A stretch of 64,000 bases of DNA from Mycobacterium sp. BK086 (GCA_004362315.1 SNWL01000006.1:248001-312000); one strand, 5' to 3'; shown: positions 25,672-34,315, counted from the first letter of the stretch. The notes: generated from the letters alone by a model not told the origin. Numbers and translations: made by a program.

Positions 25672-26745
25672 TCAGCGACCGGTGTTCGAGACGAATGTGT
25701 TGTTGACCGGCATCCGGAATCCGGGACTGCCCGGGCAGGGTCCGTAGGCGGTCGGCGTCGTCGAATTCGGATTGCCCGGAATATCGCACAGCCCGTTGAC
25801 CAGATGGGCTGGGTAGTCGTCGGGATACGGCGACGCATGCAGCCCGGCCGGAATCTGCACCAGCAGAAGGGCCCACATCGACATCGCGAAGATGGCGACT
25901 GTGGCGAAGACGGTCACACTCGTTCGCACGGCCGGCCGGAACGTATGCAGACCTCGTTCGACAATCGTCTCGCCTTTGTCGTTCTTGAAATAGCGAACCG
26001 CGGCAAACGTGGTGAAAACGATTCCGGTGGTGAGGTATTCGGCCCACGCGTAGCGCTGGCCGTTGGCAAACAGCGAGAAATCGGCTGGGGCGCCCGGTAG
26101 GCCCCACAGGTTGGACAGGAACGTCGGCGCCTCCAGGCAGGCACCCAGGATCAGCCCGTAGGAATAGGCGAATACCATCAGTGCCAACGTGTTGATCTGG
26201 GGGAAGCGCCTCTGCACGACTCCCATGCCGTGATTGATGATGATCGCGAAGCCCAACAGCCCGAACGGGTAGATGAACATGATGAACACCGGTTGGGGCA
26301 TCAGTCCGGCAGTCGGGTTCACCACCCCCGGCGCCTGCGCAACCCAGGTGTTGAGGTTCAACCACTGCGAGCTGTACATGAAGTTCGGCTGCATCCAGTT
26401 GACCATCGGGTCCCAGAACAGGGTGAAGAACCCCGCGATGACGATCACTGCATCGAACGCGAGGCGACGCTGGCGAAGGCATTGGCGCACAACGTGAGTG
26501 CCGATCAGCACCACCGCCACGGCCATGATGGACTCGTAGATTCGAGCGACCCACCACGAGGTGTCGCCGGGTTCACGGGTCGCTGTCACCTGCGCGGGCC
26601 CCGAGGCGAGCCAGGCTCCCCATGTCCACAGCGCGTAACCGGCGATCAGCACACCGATGACCGCCAAGATGACCGGCGCCGGCACCTGCCGGACCGGCGT
26701 AGCCGTCGCGAAGGGCGCGGGTCGATCCGCCGAGACCGTGGCCAT
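25672..26745 (-). CDS. AveC/spirocyclase-like membrane protein (family B, divergent copy 4)
   Basis: A 357-residue protein with about eight helices. I start at 26745 (MATVSADRPAPF), because the longer frame would run into the TetR gene. It keeps LFWDPMVNWMQPNFMYSSQWLNLNTWVAQAPG (the QDP-x-x-x-x region), a late Glu (ACLEAP), YFKNDKGETIVERGLHTF and a C-terminal segment with two Cys ending PCPGSPGFRMP. It lacks the GGH and TYH histidines of copies 1-3, so it may be a non-catalytic or functionally different relative. The promoter carries the CGACAC-class palindrome at 26766. Confidence 0.7.
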   Translation of the reverse strand: MATVSADRPAPFATATPVRQVPAPVILAVIGVLIAGYALWTWGAWLASGPAQVTATREPGDTSWWVARIYESIMAVAVVLIGTHVVRQCLRQRRLAFDAVIVIAGFFTLFWDPMVNWMQPNFMYSSQWLNLNTWVAQAPGVVNPTAGLMPQPVFIMFIYPFGLLGFAIIINHGMGVVQRRFPQINTLALMVFAYSYGLILGACLEAPTFLSNLWGLPGAPADFSLFANGQRYAWAEYLTTGIVFTTFAAVRYFKNDKGETIVERGLHTFRPAVRTSVTVFATVAIFAMSMWALLLVQIPAGLHASPYPDDYPAHLVNGLCDIPGNPNSTTPTAYGPCPGSPGFRMPVNNTFVSNTGR

Positions 26746-26765
26746 CACGCCACCGTACAACACCG

Positions 26766-26792
26766 GGCGACACCACGACAAGTAGTGTCGCC
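26766..26792. promoter_or_regulatory. CGACAC-class palindrome upstream of AveC-like copy 4
   Basis: Arms GGCGACAC and GTGTCGCC are perfect complements with an 11-bp spacer containing ACGACAA. This resembles the 24223 palindrome. It lies 20 bp before the minus-strand start at 26745. Confidence 0.6.
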
Positions 26793-26803
26793 TTGTCGGA
26801 TGA

Positions 26804-27376
26804 TCAGCGATCGGTGAAAACCGACGGCACCGCGTAGGTGCGAAACTCCTTGCGCAGTGCGGCGTCATCGTGGTTTTCGCGCAACAGGGCAAAACTGATC
26901 ACGCCGAGCAACCACTGGCTTGCCTCGTCGGTTTTCACACCCGCCCGCAGCTGGCCGGCCGCAGCAGCTTCTTCGAGCACTGGTCGCAGACTCTTGGCCA
27001 ACAGTGCTTGCACAGCAGTGGCGCCGCCGATGATCCGATCGACGGTCTCGGACGGAAGGGCAGCGGCCAAGGCGCCGAATTCCTCGTCCGTGCTTGCGAT
27101 TTCCACGGCGCGGGCCAGCGCCTCGACGAAACGATCGCGCAGGTCAGTCGGCCCATCGGCCAATGCGGCGTCCAAGCGTTGCTGCAGCTCACCACAGCAG
27201 GCCACCAACGCGAGCTCGATGAGCTGATCACGGCCGGAGACGAAGTCGTACAGCGTTTGACGGGCCAAGTCGGCTTCCTTGGCGACGTCGGCCATCCGGG
27301 TCCGCGCCACGCCGTAGCGGATGAATACCGCCCGCGCGGCTGTGACGATTCCCGCTGTCGTGTCGTCCGTCGGCAT
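26804..27376 (-). CDS. TetR-family transcriptional regulator (CGACAC group)
   Basis: A 190-residue paralogue of the TetR at 25069, with the same domain lengths and the same C-terminal motif FALLRE/D...AVPSVF. On the minus strand a TAGAAT hexamer (27383-27388) lies 6 nt before the ATG and there is no ribosome site, so the transcript is probably leaderless. It is oriented toward the AveC-like gene at 26745, with the candidate operator between them. It probably represses that gene and perhaps the family A gene at 24341. Confidence 0.87.
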   Translation of the reverse strand: MPTDDTTAGIVTAARAVFIRYGVARTRMADVAKEADLARQTLYDFVSGRDQLIELALVACCGELQQRLDAALADGPTDLRDRFVEALARAVEIASTDEEFGALAAALPSETVDRIIGGATAVQALLAKSLRPVLEEAAAAGQLRAGVKTDEASQWLLGVISFALLRENHDDAALRKEFRTYAVPSVFTDR

Positions 27377-27382
27377 GCGGAG

Positions 27383-27388
27383 ATTCTA
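27383..27388 (-). promoter_or_regulatory. -10 box TAGAAT of leaderless TetR mRNA
   Basis: A TANNNT hexamer (minus strand) is followed by exactly 6 nt and the ATG at 27376. Confidence 0.5.
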
Positions 27389-27459
27389 TGTGGGCAGTGC
27401 GGGAGAGCCACGGTGCCGCGAAAAACTGGTCATTGACAGCGCCGCAATGCCGTGCCTAT

Positions 27460-27480
27460 TTTGAGACAGCTCTAGCAATA
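27460..27480. promoter_or_regulatory. Weak TGAG-class site (left half only)
   Basis: The left arm TTTGAGA is perfect. The right arm (AGCAATA) fits poorly. The close paralogue at 40553 has a good site in the same relative place, so this may be a degraded copy. Confidence 0.3.
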
Positions 27481-27562
27481 AATCTGCTCTTCATCTGCCA
27501 CACAGGGCTTTCCGGCGTCATGCCGAGTATTCGCATACGTGCACAAATCAAAAGGAGTCACC

Positions 27563-28333
27563 ATGGCAAATGGTCGAAGCCTGTTCTCCGAGCGCAGCCA
27601 ACGCGCGATCCTCTGGTGGGGCATCGTCCTTGCGCTCGTCTACATCGCCGCGTTTGCGCTTCTCCTGCAACAGGTTCCCCTGAAGAATCCGGCATGGTCG
27701 GCCGAGCAGGTCGCGGACTGGTACGCCCACAACAGCACCCGCATCAAGTGGGGCGCGGTGATCTGTAGTTGGACCGGCGCTTTCATGATGCCGATCCTGG
27801 CCGTGGTCGCGGTGCAGATGGCGAGAGTGGAGACCGGCGGGCTGAAGATCTGGAGCGTCCTGTCCTTGGTCAGCGGCGCGTTGATGTCGCTGTTTTTGAT
27901 GCTCCCGCCGATGTTTTGGGGTGTCGCCGCCTACACCGCCCCTCGCAAGAATCCAGAAGTCACCACCCTCATGCACGAACTGGCGTCGCTGACCATGACA
28001 ACCACCGACCAGTTCTACATCTTCATGTGGATCGGGGTCACCGTCATCTGCCTGCGCCCGGCCACCCAGCTGATCAAGAACAATCCGTTCCCGCGGTGGT
28101 GGGGTTGGCTGTCGCTGTGGATCACGATCATGTTCGAGGCCGGCGCGATCGCCTTCATCCCGCGCAGTGGGCCGTTCGCGTGGAACGGTCTGCTGGTGTT
28201 CTGGTCCCCGCTGATCCTGTTCACCACCTGGATCGTGATCCAGAGTTGGCTGGTCTTCCGGGCGCTGCGCGGTCAGGTCGCGGATCCCGATCCTGAGCTC
28301 ACGCCGAATCAAGCTGCCGCCAGCGTCTTCTGA
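27563..28333 (+). CDS. Family A six-helix membrane protein (copy 6)
   Basis: A 256-residue member of a distinct family A branch shared with 40553-41329. Marks are SQRAILWWGI, QQVPLKNPAWSAEQVADWYA, VQMARVETGG, LMLPPMFWGVAAYTAPRK, MHELASL, LIKNNPFPRWWGW and FIPRSGPFAWNGLLVFWSP. The FFK of the usual FFKxGP is FIPRS. The start at 27563 has AAAGGAG 5 nt upstream. It precedes a CrtI-like oxidoreductase by 13 bp, mirroring the family A/CrtI-like association at 1289-3686. The short C-terminal tail is acidic. Confidence 0.8.
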   Translation: MANGRSLFSERSQRAILWWGIVLALVYIAAFALLLQQVPLKNPAWSAEQVADWYAHNSTRIKWGAVICSWTGAFMMPILAVVAVQMARVETGGLKIWSVLSLVSGALMSLFLMLPPMFWGVAAYTAPRKNPEVTTLMHELASLTMTTTDQFYIFMWIGVTVICLRPATQLIKNNPFPRWWGWLSLWITIMFEAGAIAFIPRSGPFAWNGLLVFWSPLILFTTWIVIQSWLVFRALRGQVADPDPELTPNQAAASVF

Positions 28334-28346
28334 ACGACGGGATGAC

Positions 28347-29942
28347 ATGGACACACGCGAGCTCAGCGACACCTATGACTACATCGTGGTGGGCGGTGGC
28401 CACAACGGATTGAGTGCCGCGTGCACGCTGTCGGCTTCCGGGGCCTCCGTGCTGGTTCTGGAGCAGCGCCCGCACCTGGGCGGTCTGGCCAACAGTGGGC
28501 CGTTCTGTCCGGAGGCGCCACACCACATCCTGAGCCTCGGCGCGATGGACGACATGTTCATGTCGTGTACGAGTTTCATCTCCGACCTCGACCTGCACCG
28601 GTACGGCTACCGCGGCACACCAGTGGAGGCGCCCTACGGCTGGATCGGCGAGGACGGCTCAACCCTGCTCCTGTTCCATGATCTGAACCGAACACTGGCC
28701 GAGGTGCGCCGGTACTCCGCGGCGGACGCCCGCCGTTACGCCGATCTGCAGCCTGCGCTGTCGTGGATCTTCGCGGCACTGAGCACGGTCATGCCGCATC
28801 ATCCCGCACAACTACCGAAAGCCGAGTTGGGCAAGCTGATGCTCAAACTCGCACCCAGCCGGGCGATTCGGCGTCAGTTGGGCCGCATCATGTCGCACAA
28901 CCTGGTCGATCTGATGGCCGACACGTTCGAATCCGACCAGATGCGTTCCCTGGCTACCTATTGGGGCAGCATGATCGGCCCGATCGACCACGACGGCGGC
29001 GGCTTCTACTGTGTCGGGCTGGCTGCGGTACACCGCAAGCCGGGCGTGATCCGGCCGCGCGGCGGAATGGGTGCGGTGATGTCCGCGATGGCCGCGTATG
29101 CGACCGAACGCGGCGCGCACATCCGCACCGGTACCGCCGTCGACCTCGTGAACGTCGTCGGCAACCGGGCCACGGGCGTCGCACTGGCCGACGGCACCGA
29201 GATCGGCGCCAGCCGCGGGGTGTTGGCCGCAGTGCCGCCCCAGCTGGCCTACGGGGGTCTGCTCGAGGACGGCGTGCTGGATACGGCGACCCGGGCCAAA
29301 GTCGCGATTCTGCCTGCCAGCGGGAACAATTCGGCGACCTTCAAAATCGATGTCGCCCTGTCCGGGCGAGCCACCTACCCCAGGGGCGCGGCACAGCGCG
29401 CGAAGATCGACGGATTCGACATCCGCAAGACCGCCCTGATGACGGGCACGTTCGACGAGAACATCCGACAGCTGCAAGCCATTCGTGCGGGCGAGTCCTT
29501 GGCCAAGCCGCCCGTCTACATGGCGGTGTTGTCCGCCAACGATTCTGGGCTGGCGCCCGAGGGCCAGGACGTCGTCTATCTGGCATCGAACGTCCCTGCC
29601 CAACCCCGTGACGGCTGGGAGAAGACCAAGGCGGCGATGTCGGCGTCAATCATGGATTCGGTGACCACTCACCTCGCCGGGTTCGACGCCGAGATCGGCC
29701 GGATCGAAACCAGCCCAGCCGATTTCGGTGACCAGTTCGCCACTCCGAACGGCTCTTACTTCCACGTCGACATGACTCCGCTGCGGTTGGCGATGAACCG
29801 GCCGGCACCAGGTCTCGGCGGGTACCGCTCACCGGTGCAGAACTACTTCCACGCCGGAGCCGGTTCGCATCCCGGGGGTGGGGTGAGCGGCTGGCCGGGG
29901 CGGTTGGCCGCGCAGACCGCTCTTGGACACTTCGATGCATAG
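28347..29942 (+). CDS. NAD(P)/FAD-dependent oxidoreductase, phytoene-desaturase (CrtI)-like
   Basis: A 531-residue paralogue of 1289-2860, with GGGHNGLSAACTL at residues 14-26 and a C-terminal HAGAGSHPGGGVSGWPGRLAAQ. Long stretches match the first copy (GAMDDMFM, EAPYGWIGEDG, RPRGGM, KPPVYMAVLSA, FHVDMTPLRL). It is expected to use FAD to desaturate or oxidise a hydrophobic, perhaps isoprenoid, substrate. It lies between family A copy 6 and a family D gene in one apparent operon (27563-30712), which links three of the unusual families to one enzyme. Confidence 0.86.
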   Translation: MDTRELSDTYDYIVVGGGHNGLSAACTLSASGASVLVLEQRPHLGGLANSGPFCPEAPHHILSLGAMDDMFMSCTSFISDLDLHRYGYRGTPVEAPYGWIGEDGSTLLLFHDLNRTLAEVRRYSAADARRYADLQPALSWIFAALSTVMPHHPAQLPKAELGKLMLKLAPSRAIRRQLGRIMSHNLVDLMADTFESDQMRSLATYWGSMIGPIDHDGGGFYCVGLAAVHRKPGVIRPRGGMGAVMSAMAAYATERGAHIRTGTAVDLVNVVGNRATGVALADGTEIGASRGVLAAVPPQLAYGGLLEDGVLDTATRAKVAILPASGNNSATFKIDVALSGRATYPRGAAQRAKIDGFDIRKTALMTGTFDENIRQLQAIRAGESLAKPPVYMAVLSANDSGLAPEGQDVVYLASNVPAQPRDGWEKTKAAMSASIMDSVTTHLAGFDAEIGRIETSPADFGDQFATPNGSYFHVDMTPLRLAMNRPAPGLGGYRSPVQNYFHAGAGSHPGGGVSGWPGRLAAQTALGHFDA

Positions 29943-29983
29943 CGCCGAAGCAGACCGTGCCGGTTGCGAGGGAAGCGGTGGCG

Positions 29984-30712
29984 ATGTATGACGTGACAGA
30001 GGTCATGCGCACGATCGACGAACACACCGCCATCGTTGTCGTACTGGTACTTTTCGGTTGGCTTGGTGGCTTCGCACAGATCGGCGAAGCGCTGCGACTG
30101 GGCTTCACCCAACGGGTCGCCGGTCAGCCGTTGGGGACAACGATCGTCATGCTTGCCCACGACCTGACGTACTCCCTGCACTACCAGCATTTCGTGCATG
30201 ACATCGGTCATCCCATGTTCGTGTTGTTCTGGTACGGCATGGTCGTCTCGAATCTGATCGAGTTCATCATGTTGTTTCACTGGATCCGCTACCAGCGTTC
30301 AGGGCTGCCGACTGTCGCAGTTTGCCTGCTGGTGGCAGCGTTTCAGTCGCTGGCTTTCGCCTTGTGGTGGTGGGTGCAGTCACTCCTCGACGATCCACTG
30401 GACCTGATTGGCCTGACCATGGTGCAAGTCGGCGCCGTGGCATTTGGCGTTCCAATGTTGCTGGGACGCAACACCGCACGAGGATCATCGAGGATCTTCG
30501 TGTGGGCAACACTGCTGGGACCTGGATCACTGGGGTTCTTGTTCATCCCCTACCTGGCGCCCGAGTTCGCCTCCAGTTGGCAATTCTGGACAGTGGTCAC
30601 GACCACCATGATGTGCGCGGTGTCCTTCGTGCTGCTGTACGAATGGCTGCGCCGGAGGGATGAGCGGCAACCGTTGAACACCGAGTCGTTCCGTTGTCCA
30701 TCGTCGGTGTGA
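29984..30712 (+). CDS. Family D seven-helix membrane protein (copy 2)
   Basis: A 242-residue protein with about seven helices. The start at 29984 (MYDVTEV) matches the MYDPQMI start of copy 3, and GAGGGA lies upstream. It keeps His59-Asp60, His76 and Glu93 at the same spacing as copy 3. It follows the CrtI-like gene by 41 bp in the same orientation. The polar residues inside helices suggest a membrane enzyme rather than a simple channel, but the function is unknown to me. It is about the size of Pyr4-type terpene cyclases, which also have a few essential acidic residues; this is only an analogy. Confidence 0.72.
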   Translation: MYDVTEVMRTIDEHTAIVVVLVLFGWLGGFAQIGEALRLGFTQRVAGQPLGTTIVMLAHDLTYSLHYQHFVHDIGHPMFVLFWYGMVVSNLIEFIMLFHWIRYQRSGLPTVAVCLLVAAFQSLAFALWWWVQSLLDDPLDLIGLTMVQVGAVAFGVPMLLGRNTARGSSRIFVWATLLGPGSLGFLFIPYLAPEFASSWQFWTVVTTTMMCAVSFVLLYEWLRRRDERQPLNTESFRCPSSV

Positions 30713-30785
30713 AGGTGCTCATGGCGGGCAACCTCGGCGTACCAGAATGCCTGGCCGGTGTTCCTTTTCGGTGCGGCGACACCGA

Positions 30786-31550
30786 CTAGCGAGCGGCAGC
30801 ACTCACCACATCATCGGGTCGAATCGACACATGTTCGCCCGCTGCTACCTCGGCGTTGATGGCGCGGATCGTCAGCACCGAGAAGATCACGATCCACGCG
30901 AAGAAGACGATCATCGGTACGTAGAACACCAACACTCCGTTCTGCGAGAACGGGCCGGTCTTGAAGAACAGCAGCAGGCTGGCTTCACACATGAAGAAGC
31001 TCGCGAAGAGATTGAAGTACGCCGACCACCGCGGGAACGCCGGCCGGGCGCTCTTGTCCATCAAGATGCTCACCGCCAGCGCGATCTGAAAGAGCGCGAA
31101 CGGAGCCCCGGTGAAAAGCACGCCCAGCCAGCCGAGGTCGTTGAAAGCCTGCGTCACTTCAGGACTCGTCTCACCGGGACGCCATGCGGCAGCTCCGAAG
31201 AAGAAGCCGATGAACATCACCACCACAACTTCGCAGGCGACCGCAATCAGCATGATGTTGAACAGGATCGGCCACTGCCGCTCCCGTCGCCGCATCATCT
31301 GAATGATGCTGGCGCTCCACGTCGTGTACAGGATGCTGGAGAAGATGAAGATCACCGTCGCAATCCTGATTCCCGTCGTATGGGCGAGATAGTCGGATAC
31401 GACCTTGGCGGGCGAGTCGGCCGCGGACGGCGGCAGGATGTATTGACAACTCGCGACGACGATCGCGGCAAACGGCCAGAAGAAGGCAAACGCGAATCCC
31501 GTGTAGGCACAGAACTTGAGAACCTTTGGATGGAAGCCGTCAGTGCGCAT
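30786..31550 (-). CDS. Family A six-helix membrane protein (copy 7)
   Basis: A 254-residue family A protein starting at 31550 (MRTDGFHPKVLKF), with AGGAG upstream. It keeps ILPPSAADSP, MMRRRERQW, FFFGAAAWRPGE, FNDLGWLGVLF, FPRWSAYFNLF and FFKTGPFSQNGVLVFY; the usual AWNG is SQNG here. It starts 1 bp after the stop of the AveC-like gene (31552-32625), so the AveC-like and family A proteins are strictly coupled. The operon is preceded by a three-site operator region at 32650-32709. Confidence 0.8.
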   Translation of the reverse strand: MRTDGFHPKVLKFCAYTGFAFAFFWPFAAIVVASCQYILPPSAADSPAKVVSDYLAHTTGIRIATVIFIFSSILYTTWSASIIQMMRRRERQWPILFNIMLIAVACEVVVVMFIGFFFGAAAWRPGETSPEVTQAFNDLGWLGVLFTGAPFALFQIALAVSILMDKSARPAFPRWSAYFNLFASFFMCEASLLLFFKTGPFSQNGVLVFYVPMIVFFAWIVIFSVLTIRAINAEVAAGEHVSIRPDDVVSAAAR

Positions 31551-31551
31551 A

Positions 31552-32625
31552 TCAGTCTCCTGTTTGGTAGGGCGGTCTTGGCATGGGTACACCGGGCCCC
31601 GGGCAGGTTGTGCCGTCGGCGCCCGATGCGCACATGTCATTCACCAGGTAGGACGGATAGCCCTCGGGGAACGGGCCGGAGTGCAAGGAAAAGAATTGCT
31701 GCGGAATCATGTACAGCAGAACGAAACTCAGGTGGATGGCGCCGTAGATCGCGAAAAACTTCACCAACTGTCGTCCCTTGACACCCAGCTTCAGGGTGTT
31801 GATCCCGCGCTCGACGAAGGTCTGTCCGCGATCATCGCGGAAGTGGCTGAGACATGCGATGGCGCCAAGCCCGAACCCGCCGAAGAGGAGAGTCTCTGAC
31901 AGCGGTATCTGATGGGTCTCGCCGGCGAACAGGGTGATGGCACGTATCCCGCCGGGATAGGCGTAGACCCCCGTGCGCAGGACCAAGCCTTCAACGAGGG
32001 TGTCGCTGATTGTCAGGCCGACGATGATGGCGCCGACAACTCCCGGCACACCCAGCCTGGGCCACCGAGCCCGGACCTTCCGGATGAGCCAGAGAACGAT
32101 CATGACTTGGGAGTACACCAGCGCGGTGTAGGCCGGCGGCACGATCAGCAGCGGCTCGGGAAGACGATGCGCGCTCGGGCTGATCCACGTGGGCCAGGCT
32201 CCGTTGGCCCACGCTCCGCGATTGATCAGATGCGAGTTATAGAACAGGGTCACCGACGTGTAGTTCATGACCATGTCCCAGAAGAACACCGTCGATGCGG
32301 CAAGAGCGATCATCGCGTCGGTCGTCAGGTAGCCGTGCTTACGCCACGGCCGGATCACCCAGAGGTACAGCAGGACCACCGCCACAACCGGAATCACGAT
32401 CTGCAGCCCGGTCAACGTCGCCGATTGCCAGGCCGGAATCGGATCGGATCCGGGATCTGTCGAGACGAAGTTCGGACCGAAGATCCAGCTGCCCAGCACG
32501 TAGATCTGAAATACCAGCAGCAGTCCACCCATGCCGGCCCACCAGAGCACGGGACGCGGGTTGGTTGCCTTCGGGTCGGCGACGACGCCGTCGACAGGCA
32601 TCTGCCCACGCTGGATCGTCGCCAC
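31552..32625 (-). CDS. AveC/spirocyclase-like membrane protein (family B, copy 5)
   Basis: A 357-residue divergent family B protein starting at GTG (MATIQRGQMPVDG). It has IFGPNFVSTDPGSDPIP, the loop VIRPWRKHGYLTTD, FFWDMVMNYTSV, NRGAWANGAWPTW, a Glu after SDTLVEG, ETHQIPLSETL with one of the two histidines, FVERGINTL and a C-terminal segment with two Cys, GTTCPGPGVPMPRP. The second His pair is incomplete, so activity may differ from copies 1-3. It shares an operon with family A copy 7. Three palindromes lie 25-85 bp upstream. Confidence 0.72.
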   Translation of the reverse strand: MATIQRGQMPVDGVVADPKATNPRPVLWWAGMGGLLLVFQIYVLGSWIFGPNFVSTDPGSDPIPAWQSATLTGLQIVIPVVAVVLLYLWVIRPWRKHGYLTTDAMIALAASTVFFWDMVMNYTSVTLFYNSHLINRGAWANGAWPTWISPSAHRLPEPLLIVPPAYTALVYSQVMIVLWLIRKVRARWPRLGVPGVVGAIIVGLTISDTLVEGLVLRTGVYAYPGGIRAITLFAGETHQIPLSETLLFGGFGLGAIACLSHFRDDRGQTFVERGINTLKLGVKGRQLVKFFAIYGAIHLSFVLLYMIPQQFFSLHSGPFPEGYPSYLVNDMCASGADGTTCPGPGVPMPRPPYQTGD

Positions 32626-32649
32626 AGTCAGTCCAATCGGTCGCCCGCC

Positions 32650-32670
32650 AATGCAAGTGCCGCTTGCATT
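32650..32670. promoter_or_regulatory. GCAAGTG-class palindrome AATGCAAG-n5-CTTGCATT
   Basis: Perfect 8-bp arms with the spacer TGCCG, next to the minus-strand AveC-like start. It is one of two copies in this divergent region. Confidence 0.75.
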
Positions 32671-32690
32671 ATGAGTCGCAGTGGCTCACA
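32670..32690. promoter_or_regulatory. TGAG-class operator between two GCAAGTG palindromes
   Basis: Arms TATGAGT and GCTCACA with a 7-bp spacer. It is packed exactly between the palindromes at 32650 and 32693. Confidence 0.5.
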
Positions 32691-32692
32691 AA

Positions 32693-32709
32693 TGCAAGTG
32701 TCACTTGCA
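32693..32709. promoter_or_regulatory. GCAAGTG-class palindrome TGCAAGTG-T-CACTTGCA
   Basis: Perfect 8-bp arms around a single central base, 53 bp before the TetR start at 32762. It is the likely autoregulatory operator of that TetR. Confidence 0.75.
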
Positions 32710-32749
32710 CTGACGCTGGATCGGGCGAGGTCAGCCCAGAGCGCTGCCG

Positions 32750-32755
32750 TAGGAT
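32750..32755 (+). promoter_or_regulatory. -10 box TAGGAT of leaderless TetR mRNA
   Basis: A TANNNT hexamer ends 6 nt before the ATG at 32762. There is no ribosome site. Confidence 0.5.
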
Positions 32756-32761
32756 CGGCGC

Positions 32762-33400
32762 ATGCAACAAGGCGCGGGGCACAGCACTTCTCGTAACGGC
32801 GCCCGGGCCCGGACACTCGCGGCGGCACGAACGCTCTTCGCGGCCAACGGGTACAAGTCCACGACGACCAAAGAGATCGCGGCAAAGGCCGGGATCGCCG
32901 AGCCCACGTTGTTTCGCCAGTTCGGCTCGAAGTCCGATCTTTTCGAGGCAGCCATCATCGAGCCGTTCTCCGAGTTCATCGACGGCTGGATTCAGTCGTG
33001 GCACGAGTTCAGTACCGACTCCTCGGTCGAGCAGCTGGCGGAAAGCCTGGTCGACGGACTGTTCAAACTCGTGCAGCAGGATCGCCGGCTCTTCCAGGAG
33101 TTGATGGAGGCCCGGGCCGATCCCGCCAACACCCTGCACCAGTCCGCGCTCTCCATCAGTGTGCGTCTTCGCGAAGGCCTCCGAGGTGTGCACGACGCGG
33201 GTCTCGAGATCGCCAGCGATCACCACCTCGACCGCCTCGACCCGCCGGCGACGATCGCATCGGTGGCCGCGATGATCATCGGTGCCGTCGTTCTGGAGGA
33301 CTGGATCGTGCCGGTCGGCTTTCGCTCCCCGAGTCGGGCAAGGATGGTCAAGGAGATCACGATGATGGTCGCCTATGGCATCACCGGTAGACCCAACTGA
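32762..33400 (+). CDS. TetR-family transcriptional regulator (GCAAGTG group)
   Basis: A 212-residue regulator, close paralogue of the one at 19065 over its whole length (TTTKEIAAKAGIAEPTLFRQFGSKSDLFEAAIIEPF; C-terminal PPATIASVAAMIIGAVVLEDW). It is divergent from the AveC-like/family A operon. The shared 136-bp promoter holds two perfect GCAAGTG palindromes and a TGAG site. It probably represses both directions. It converges with the NorF-like gene at 33408. Confidence 0.88.
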   Translation: MQQGAGHSTSRNGARARTLAAARTLFAANGYKSTTTKEIAAKAGIAEPTLFRQFGSKSDLFEAAIIEPFSEFIDGWIQSWHEFSTDSSVEQLAESLVDGLFKLVQQDRRLFQELMEARADPANTLHQSALSISVRLREGLRGVHDAGLEIASDHHLDRLDPPATIASVAAMIIGAVVLEDWIVPVGFRSPSRARMVKEITMMVAYGITGRPN

Positions 33401-33407
33401 CTCGCCA

Positions 33408-33701
33408 TCAGAGAACGAAGTACACCGTCACCATCGCGGTGCACACTATCGCGCAGTGCATTTCGAAGAGGGCGCGCAGTCGCCGCGGCGCATCGCGCAG
33501 CTCCATGAAATACAAGCCGACGAACCGGACCTTGACGAAGGCCACGATCAGGATCAAGGTCGTCGCGACGTGACGGTCGTGGACACCGTGATCGGCGCCG
33601 AGGTACCAGGAGAGAAGCGTCGCACCGATGAGGCCCAGCCAGACGAGAGAGAACGGTCCGCGCAGGAGGTCGCGGAAAGTCACTGCGGTGGCGTCGATCA
33701 C
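33408..33701 (-). CDS. Small cytochrome c oxidase subunit IV / NorF-like membrane protein
   Basis: A 97-residue protein with three hydrophobic helices, starting at GTG. The motif KVRFVGLYFMELRDAPRRLR is typical of the prokaryotic subunit IV (CyoD/NorF-like) family. It follows the subunit-III-like gene by 7 bp. No haem or copper ligands are expected in this subunit. The second copy at 39481-39756 has the same KIRLVGLYFMELREAP motif. No catalytic subunit I occurs anywhere in the window, so these are orphan accessory subunits or have been recruited to another membrane complex. Confidence 0.78.
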   Translation of the reverse strand: MIDATAVTFRDLLRGPFSLVWLGLIGATLLSWYLGADHGVHDRHVATTLILIVAFVKVRFVGLYFMELRDAPRRLRALFEMHCAIVCTAMVTVYFVL

Positions 33702-33708
33702 GGCGTTC

Positions 33709-34302
33709 TCACCTCACGAAGTACAGCAGCGGGAAGAGCACGATCCACAGCAGATCCACCATGTGCCAGAAGCACGCACCGCCTTCGACGTAGGCGAACT
33801 CCTTGACACTCAGCGAAGGCTTGCTCGACTTGACCATCATGTAGACGAGCAGGCACATGCCGATCAGCAGGTGAAAGAAATGCAGGCCGGTCAGGATGTA
33901 GAAGTACATCCAGAACTCGTTGGTGCCGGGCGTGATTCCGTGACTGATCTTGGTCGAGTATTCGCTGATCTTCAGCACTGAGAAGCCGAGCCCGCATAGG
34001 AATGCACCGGCGAAGCATCGCGGGGCGATGCGCAGGGCGCGGCGGCGAATGGCGCGCAGCCCCACGACCACCAAGAGCGAACTGGTCAGGAGCAGGCCGG
34101 TATTGATAACCCCGTAGAGCTGGGTCAGGTGCGCCGAGGATGCATTGAACAGCTCGACATTGCGCGATCGGTAGACGAGGAACGTGATGAAGAACCCCGA
34201 GAACACGCTCATGTCGCCGAGGATGAAGATCCACGTGCCGTCCTCGCCCGGCGTATGCGGCTCGAAAGTCCTTCTGGCCCTGACGCGATTGATCGTTACC
34301 AC
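33709..34302 (-). CDS. Cytochrome c oxidase subunit III / NorE-like protein
   Basis: A 197-residue protein with five helices, starting at GTG. It has the family marks PGEDGTWIFILGDM near the N-terminus, FKxxEY-like LKISEYSTKI, TGLHFFHLLIG and the C-terminal HMVDLLWIVLFPLLY. These fit the short five-helix NorE/subunit III group. It lies between family A copy 8 (stop to start gap 13 bp) and the NorF-like gene. The link family A - NorE - NorF recurs at 38710-40376 in another order, so the association is not random. An electron-transfer or assembly role is inferred. Confidence 0.82.
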   Translation of the reverse strand: MVTINRVRARRTFEPHTPGEDGTWIFILGDMSVFSGFFITFLVYRSRNVELFNASSAHLTQLYGVINTGLLLTSSLLVVVGLRAIRRRALRIAPRCFAGAFLCGLGFSVLKISEYSTKISHGITPGTNEFWMYFYILTGLHFFHLLIGMCLLVYMMVKSSKPSLSVKEFAYVEGGACFWHMVDLLWIVLFPLLYFVR

Positions 34303-34315
34303 GCCGCGAGCGCGC

